From NCBI GenBank assembly GCA_029448655.1, contig JACCLO010000016.1:558001-622000 (forward strand): a stretch of DNA of 64,000 nucleotides, given 5' to 3'. The notes below the pieces were generated by a model. The model was not told the origin of the DNA. It was given only the letters and a program-made list of their open reading frames with translations, and searched no databases. This document shows positions 57,901 to 64,000 of this stretch, piece after piece. The position numbers and the translations under genes were made by a program. How positions within the stretch are numbered: the stretch's first letter is position 1; every line of letters starts with the position of its first letter. The DNA comes from Wolfiporia cocos. Taxonomy: Eukaryota; Basidiomycota; Agaricomycetes; Polyporales; Phaeolaceae.

Positions 57901-60900
57901 TACATCAATCCTCACTACGACAGCGTCGCTCGCTGCTGCGCCAATTCCGCAGACGCTGAGCGCGGCGCAGCGCGGCAAGCTCGCCAAGGCGCTTCACGCG
58001 CAGAAACGGCGTGCATGGGCAGATCTCCTCAAAGAGATGAAGCGCGCGGGGCTCGCAGAGAACGTGAAGCCAGAAGTACTTGCGCGGGTGCGGGGCATAC
58101 GTTGGGTGCGGGAGCAGGGCACAGTTGAGACGGGCATAATGGAAAGCGATGGCGGGGAGGAGTACCTGTACCGGCTCGTGCACCTGCTGCCGCAGCTCCG
58201 TAATGCCCTCGCGGCGCACCACACGGACGTAGGCACAAGGGAGCTGCAACGGGGCGTGATGCTCCTCGAGTCTGGGTTCGCGCTCGCACTCGAAAGCAGG
58301 AGCTGGTACGTGTGCTCTGCTTTCATGCTTTCACTGGCCGACATTAACTGATGGCTTTCTTGAATGAAGCTCCAATGCAGTCGCAGGCTCGTTACAGACG
58401 CTGCAGCATACGATATCCCGTTTGCGAATGCTTCGCGACGGTCGCGTCGCAGCTGTGGGCGCGGACGCACTGCGCCAGGTCGTCAGTGTCGGTGACACGA
58501 TACGCAAGCTCGTTCACGCGCTTGAGGAAATGCTCCAGCACCTGCGCAACCTGCGGATCCATGCATCGAACTCGCGAATCCCAGAGGAGGTACTGGTGGG
58601 AATCGAGGAGTTGACTCAGTCTTCTGCGGAACGCTCTGCCCGTCTGTCGGCGGTGACCGAGAGTATAAAACTGACGCGATATCCGGTGCTGCTTGAAGGT
58701 GCGCGGCTCCGTCGCTCTCGCCTGGGAAAAGACTGACGACGTTTTTTGCAGGCGAACGAACAGTTGTATTGCAAGCAAACGAGCACATAGCAGCGGTGCT
58801 TCATGCACTCGACGACTGGAGTGCATACGGCAGCCCTCTTGCGCACTACACTCGCCCCATGAAAGAATGGCTCGAGGGATGTGCAATCGCGCACCTTCCT
58901 GTGCTCGAGGAGCAGCTCATTACAGACGACAGGCCCGCGCTCATCGACACCCTCCTCATCAGCATGCAAAACGTGCTCGCGCTCTGCCCAGCGCCGCAGG
59001 TACCCTCGAACGAAGACGAAGACACTGACGCGCGTGACAGCTTCCTGCGGGAGGACCACGGCATGCTGCTCAAGCTTGCACGCGCGCTGCGGCTCGACAC
59101 GGTGTGCGCGCAGGCGGAGGTAGTACTCGCACAGGCGGCGCGGTGTGGCGGTGCGGAGCGCGCGGACCAGCTCGCGCGGGTGTTACCGTTCCTCGCGCGG
59201 TACGCGGAGCTCGCGACGGGCACGCTGCAGGCGCAGGCGGCGTGGACTCGCGCGCTGCTCAAGCTCGGGTACGTCGCGTGCACAGTGATGCTGCGCGTTG
59301 CACGGGAGGGCTTCTGCCGGCCGCCGGAGGGCGAGGCAGAAGGCGCGGACGGCGAGGGCGCGGACATGGAGGTTGACGGGACGGGCATTGGGGAGGGCGC
59401 GGGAAGGGACAACGTGAGCAAGGAGATTGAGGAGGAGGCGCAGGTGGAGGGGCTGCAGGGCGAGGAGGAGAACGACGAGGAGGTGGAGCGCGCGGAAGAG
59501 GGGAACGCCATTGAGATGGGCGAGGATATTGGCGGGAAGATGCAGGACGTGCCGGAGGGCGAAGAAGGTGGAGAGGAGGCTGAGCAGGGGAGCGACGAGG
59601 AGCACGAGGAGCAGATTGGGGATCTGGACGCGTCTGATCCGTCCGCGGTGGACGAGAAGCTGTGGGGAGACGAGGCAGGACCGAAAGATGAGAAGGAGGA
59701 TGGGGGGAAGAGTAACAAAGATCACTCACAAGGAAACCAACAGCAGGAATCGGAGATGGTGGCAAAGGAGGAGAATGGAGGCGACAATAAGCCGAAGGAC
59801 AAGGAGAATCAGGGGGCGACGGAGGCAGGGGAAGACAGTCCGCAGCACGAAGGGAGCAAAGAGGAGGAAGAAGCAGGAGAAGCGATGGAAGAGGAAGACG
59901 AAGGAGAACAAACGCAAGGTGGTGCGCCCATAGACGACCACATCCAAGAAGCAGAGATACTCGATCTGCCGGACGACATGGATCTCGATGGCGGGAAGGA
60001 CCTCCAAGATCACATCGGCGACGAAGACATCACGATGGACGACGCCGACGATCCAGAAGGCGCATCCCCAGAAGAAGAAGCACCTGCCGATGCGGACATG
60101 GAACAGGGCGACACCGGGGACGCACCTACGGAGACGGCGCAGCACGACGATGCTGCGGGAGACTTGCCTGAGGAAGAGCGCGACGGCGTGACAGCGCAGC
60201 CGGACCTACATGAAGGTGACGGGAACGACAGCGGAGCAGCGCAGGGCGGAGCTTCAAGTGAATCTCGCGGATCCAAATCGGAGTTTAGAGAGACCGACGT
60301 GTCAGGCGATCGCGGTACTGGCCGAGATGCTACCGCTGAGGAAGCTGGTTCAGCTAATGAACAAGAGCCCAGTGGTGAAATCGAGTAAGTGTCCTTGTTT
60401 ACATACAATCAGTCCGGCTAATTCCGTCTAGGCCATCCGAGGAGGTGCAGAAACATAGTGATAATGCAGGAGATGGTAATCAGACATCGGGCAAAACGCG
60501 TACACAGAGCGGCAATGCAGCTCAAAGCAAGCCCTCCCAGCCTTCTGCAAACCCATTCCGCAGTCTTGGTGATACACTCCGCGAAATCTCCCAGCATCTC
60601 AACGACATTCTCGAGAGCGAGGGCCCGGTCGATGCCCCTGCGCAAAGAGAGAAAGATGTACCGTCTCAGCTTGAGTACCTGCACCCAGAGGACTCGCACG
60701 ACGAGATGCAAGCGCTCGGTCCAGCTGTCAATGAGGAAGCTGCGAAACTGAGCGACATCAAGTTCTTGGACGGGGAGGACCAGTCAGCAGACCCAGCGCC
60801 GCCAGTGGAAGACGGGGAGATGTCCAAGCAACAGCCGCCTTCAATGTCTTCTCTCCAGGCAGAACCCACCTCACGCGGCCTGGGTGACAACATTGACAGC

Positions 60901-61962
60901 GCTTTGACTCGCAGCGATGTCTCGCCCAAACTCGCACAAGAAGACGCGGAGGCCGCTCCCGCAGTCACATCCGTACCCTCCGGCACGCAATCGCACGACG
61001 AAGCCTCGCGCGAAGTCGAGCTCCTGCTCCGCACATGGCAGGCCGACGGCCAGCCCACCTCCCGCGCAGGCGACATCTGGCGGCACTACGACGCACTCAC
61101 GGCGGATCTCTCGCACGCGCTCTGTGAGCAGCTCCGGCTCATCCTCGCGCCAACACAAGCGACGCGCCTCCGGGGCGACTACCGCACGGGCAAGCGGCTG
61201 AACATGAAGAAGCTCATCCCGTACGTCGCGAGCGAGTATACAAAGGACAAGATCTGGCTACGGCGCACACGACCGAGCGCGCGCGAGTACCAGGTACTCC
61301 TCGCTCTCGACGACTCGCGCTCGATGGCCGAGGCGCGCGCGGTGCACCTTGCACTGCAGACACTCGCGCTGGTGTCGCGTGCTCTAGGGCGACTCGAGGT
61401 TGGGGAGCTCGCCGTCGCCAAGTTTGGCGAGCGCGTGGATGTGTTGCATGGATTTGATGGAGGGCCGTTCACGGAGCACACGGGCGCGAGCATCGTAGAC
61501 GCGTTCCGGTTTGACCAGAAGGCGACGCAGGTGCTGTCGCTCGTCGAGACGAGCCTGCAGCTGCTCGAGCAGGCGCGCGACCGCCGCGGAGTTGCGTCGG
61601 CGACTGCCGCGGAGTTGTGGCAGCTCGAGATCATCATCTCGGACGGCATGTGCCAGGATCACGAGAGGTTGCGAACGGTGCTCAGGAAGGCAGAAGAGCA
61701 ACGTGTTATGGTCGTGTTCATCATCCTCGACTCGCTGCACACGAAGGGCGCGGGGGGCGGCACGAACGCACAGCAGAATTCAATCCTAAACATGAACCAG
61801 GTGGCGTACAGGAATGTAAATGGAAAGATGGACTTACATGTGGAACGATATTTGGATACGTTCCCGTTCGAGTATTACATCGTCTTGCGGGATGTGGAGG
61901 CCCTACCGGATGTGTTGGCGGGGACGCTGAAGCAGTTCTTCGAGAGGATTTCGGAAGAGTAG
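45902..61962 (+). CDS. MDN1: Midasin, dynein-like AAA+ ATPase of 60S ribosome biogenesis
   Basis: Giant nuclear ATPase that strips assembly factors (Ytm1, Rsa4) from pre-60S particles. Introns: 46210-46257, 46762-46815, 48391-48444, 51134-51205, 51275-51331, 53729-53775, 54055-54108, 54431-54484, 54589-54639, 54911-54959, 55031-55077, 55333-55381, 58306-58369, 58699-58751 and 60385-60431. They leave 5087 codons; an extra in-frame intron 54754-54801 is possible. Six AAA+ modules show Walker A at residues ~323 (SAPSSGKS), 682 (GETGTGKT), 1138 (GPTSSGKT), 1433 (GETGCGKT), 1822 (GSPGVGKT) and 2126 (GPRDSGKT). Walker B is canonical in modules 2-5 (DEINLA, DELNLA, DEISLA, DEMNLA) but FEDIDKA in module 1 and LDGANL in module 6. 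A long linker (~2500-4200), an Asp/Glu-rich segment (~4225-4575) and a C-terminal VWA/MIDAS domain (LALDDSRSMAEA, ~4868) complete the family architecture. The gene appears intact. Confidence 0.93.
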
Positions 61963-63447
61963 TTCAACGATGAATGTATGGTAGTCTTGATTTAACGGAT
62001 GTCAGTACCAGATATTTGCGTTATCTTATGAGTTTGAGATTTACTCTGCACATTATCCACTATCTAGCAATAGTACCAGTGTTCAGCGGAATGGCAAGGC
62101 AGCCTGGTGGTCGCGCGCAGACTCCAGTGCATTTCGATCATTCATATTGCCCGTGCTCATCGGCCTTCCTGTAGCGTTGGCTGGATAGTAGCAGGTGCTC
62201 ACGAATAGAGTTCATTTTAACCGCCTCCAAAGATGATGCTGCAGCATACCGCTGTGGATCCTGGCAGTTAGTGACGTGGATTATCCATATTTTGCCACCT
62301 GATTAATGATTAATGGTTCCTTGTCACTTTTTGCATAGGTCATTGATGATGTAATGAAGCAGCTCATATTTCACGCAGAAGTAATGGCAGGCCACATTCA
62401 AACAAATGTTTATTTCAATCGCCGCCTACAGACTGCTCCTCATGATATCTTAACAGTCATGAATGGCGTCTGCGCCCTCGTGAGCTCTGTGATAATCGGG
62501 TTGAAGGCACACGATATATTAGAACTTTGATTGACACAAGCGTATTCTCAAGCAACTACTCAGGGGAATATTACTCGCGTGAAAGCGTATTCCTAGTCTG
62601 AGGCTACTCAAGGCAACAAAGGCCAAGACGAGTCTGGGGTGCTCCCTGCTCGTCTGGCTGGTATATATGCTCGTAGGCTGTTTGTACATGTTTGGCTACT
62701 ATACAGTATTACGTAAGCTGATAGACCGTTTAGAGTATTGTCACAAACTTACTGTTTGTGAGGACCTGCGCTGCAGGGGAATCCTAACGTGCCTAACGAG
62801 GCTTGTGTGCGACCGCGACAGCGGTGACCGAGTCGGCTGTACCAAGGGCAGCACCAACCCGAGGACTCCTAACGGCGACGTAAGGTGGCGGCACACAGTC
62901 AAGCGCGGCAAGAGAGGCCCCCGGGGCAGAGACGCATCACGCGCAAATAAGAAAGGGGCCTAAGCCCAAACGACTAGAATCTCAAAGATGGGGGAGTAAG
63001 CCCCCATCGCTGCAGTATAAGTACATGTGTTGGAACGCTAAGTATCTAGCCTGCCCTACAGACATGGCCTGTGCGCATGTAACGTAAGCGTGACCGTACA
63101 AGTAACGTAACATGTAACTATATGGTGACCTATCATGTGAGTACCTGGCACGCGCGCTGCCTGACTAGCGCGCGCCTACTGGGTCAGGTGATCTTGGAGG
63201 TAACTAGGGCGCGACCGAGAGGAAACGTAAAGTGAGCGGGGCGCGCGCGCGTGCAGCGGCGCCCATACAACAATAGGAAAGGGATGTACAGTAGCCCCCC
63301 CCGCATATCCGTGACAAGTATGGTAAACCCTATCGTAGGTGTAGAGCCACATCAAGGGTGTCCGGGGTCTGTGTAGGCACGTGTGGGGTGTTCGGGGTCC
63401 TTGCACGTGATGCATAGGCGGGCGCTTAGATAAGATAAGGGTTGTTC
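61963..63447. other. Downstream spacer with repeat-like sequence, no gene
   Basis: AT-rich to about 62550, then GC-richer DNA with multiple short direct repeats (AACGTAA/GTAACGTAA near 63080-63115). One segment (62681-62700) is shared with 39243-39262. It may contain LTR fragments of another element, but I found no paired ends. Confidence 0.35.
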
Positions 63448-64000
63448 TTAGTCGCAAGCAAGTTGGAGAAAATCGGCTTGTGACAGTACCCCCTCTTCTA
63501 GCTGCGTGTCCCCACGCCCAGCAATCACTTTGTACATAGTTTGGTCAACATGGCACGGGTGGTCTACAGTTTTGGTGCAGATGTGTGGGTGCGCCAGTTG
63601 GAGTGTGTTTAAGACAGGGTAGATCCAGTATCCTATTGATTCAGGTATAGTGGATTCTATCGGTGTTCCAACGCGTATTCCGTATTGCATGACCCGTGTT
63701 CGTGGATCGCAGAACCAGAAGTTACGAGCGACGAGCTTCTTTTCGTAGGCGTAGAATGGTATACTGCCTTTGACAAGAAGCGTAGTATCTATGTCGTCGT
63801 ATATTATGAACTCCTTCGGGTTCTGCCTGAGTCCCATTTCCTGAGCCTTTCGTTCGAAGTCCTCCCACTCTGGGTCCCATTTGGTGTCAGAGTGGTCCCA
63901 GCCAGTGTTTCTGTTTTTCCACTGGTTGCCTGGGGCGGATGGTGTAGCTTCGAAGAACTTTGTGACTAGCTCTTGGTAATGGTTCAATCCACGTTTTCGT
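63448..64000 (-). CDS. Unrecognised ORF running off the window
   Basis: At least 184 codons open on the minus strand to the window edge, ending at 63448. The protein is hydrophilic and Trp/Tyr-rich: FFEATPSAPGNQWKNRNTGW, WEDFERKAQEMGLRQNPKEF, IIYDDIDTTLLVKG, and SIGYWIYPVLNTLQLAHPHI. It has no ATG near the upstream edge, so the start or further exons lie outside. No family recognised. Composition looks coding rather than random. Confidence 0.45.
   Translation of the reverse strand, partial: RKRGLNHYQELVTKFFEATPSAPGNQWKNRNTGWDHSDTKWDPEWEDFERKAQEMGLRQNPKEFIIYDDIDTTLLVKGSIPFYAYEKKLVARNFWFCDPRTRVMQYGIRVGTPIESTIPESIGYWIYPVLNTLQLAHPHICTKTVDHPCHVDQTMYKVIAGRGDTQLEEGVLSQADFLQLACD

Noticed and set aside
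58846..60408. Long minus-strand frames opposite the midasin acidic region
   Set aside because: Shadows of Asp/Glu-rich codons that read as Ser/Leu/Pro on the other strand.
1..64000. CRISPR arrays, operons, ribosome-binding sites and bacterial attachment sites
   Set aside because: The window is eukaryotic; repeats present are transposon ends or minisatellites.

Overview
The window is nuclear DNA of a mushroom-forming basidiomycete (Agaricomycetes, possibly Polyporales). The signs are genes cut by many 47-78 nt GT-AG introns, Agaricomycete families (DUF6534 membrane protein, KDZ transposase) and fungal chromovirus LTR elements. Species cannot be read from the sequence. Intron models were worked out by hand. 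For five genes the spliced length divides exactly by three: a 551-aa carboxylesterase, a 941-aa AVL9 protein, a 247-aa secreted protein, a 536-aa MFS transporter and a ~5086-aa midasin.

Layout. 1-2.5 kb: nothing recognised. 2.5-5.0 kb (+): secreted type-B carboxylesterase. 5.8-9.5 kb (+): AVL9-type DENN-fold trafficking protein. 10.0-11.0 kb (-): small secreted protein of unknown function, divergent from an SV2-like MFS transporter at 11.9-14.2 kb (+). 14.7-16.6 kb (-): decayed DUF6534 seven-TM gene. 16.6-22 kb: relics, a non-autonomous hAT element with a perfect 8-bp target duplication, and a solo LTR.

22-39 kb is a nest of transposons. A KDZ (Kyakuja-Dileera-Zisupton) transposase gene on the minus strand is split by a tRNA-like foldback element and by a nearly complete 8.5-kb Ty3/gypsy chromovirus (27828-36294; 709-bp LTRs, ATTTG duplication). 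Two minus-strand cargo-like genes lie downstream of the transposase, one with an RNase H1 N-terminal (viroplasmin) fold. The chromovirus is the most interesting object here. It shows an 11-nt Tf1-style self-primer, a dUTPase domain between protease and reverse transcriptase, a C-terminal chromodomain and a broken third reading frame with two CCHC knuckles. Two in-frame TGA codons interrupt pol.

40.9-44.3 kb (+): ABCA-type transporter pseudogene, abutted by a Tc1-like transposase fragment. 45.9-62.0 kb (+): MDN1/REA1, the giant six-AAA+ dynein-like ATPase of 60S ribosome biogenesis, apparently intact. 62-64 kb: no recognised gene except an unrecognised minus-strand ORF running off the window end.

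The housekeeping genes (AVL9, MDN1) and secretion or transport genes show no operon-like logic. The recurring theme is repeat invasion and decay of the regions between them.
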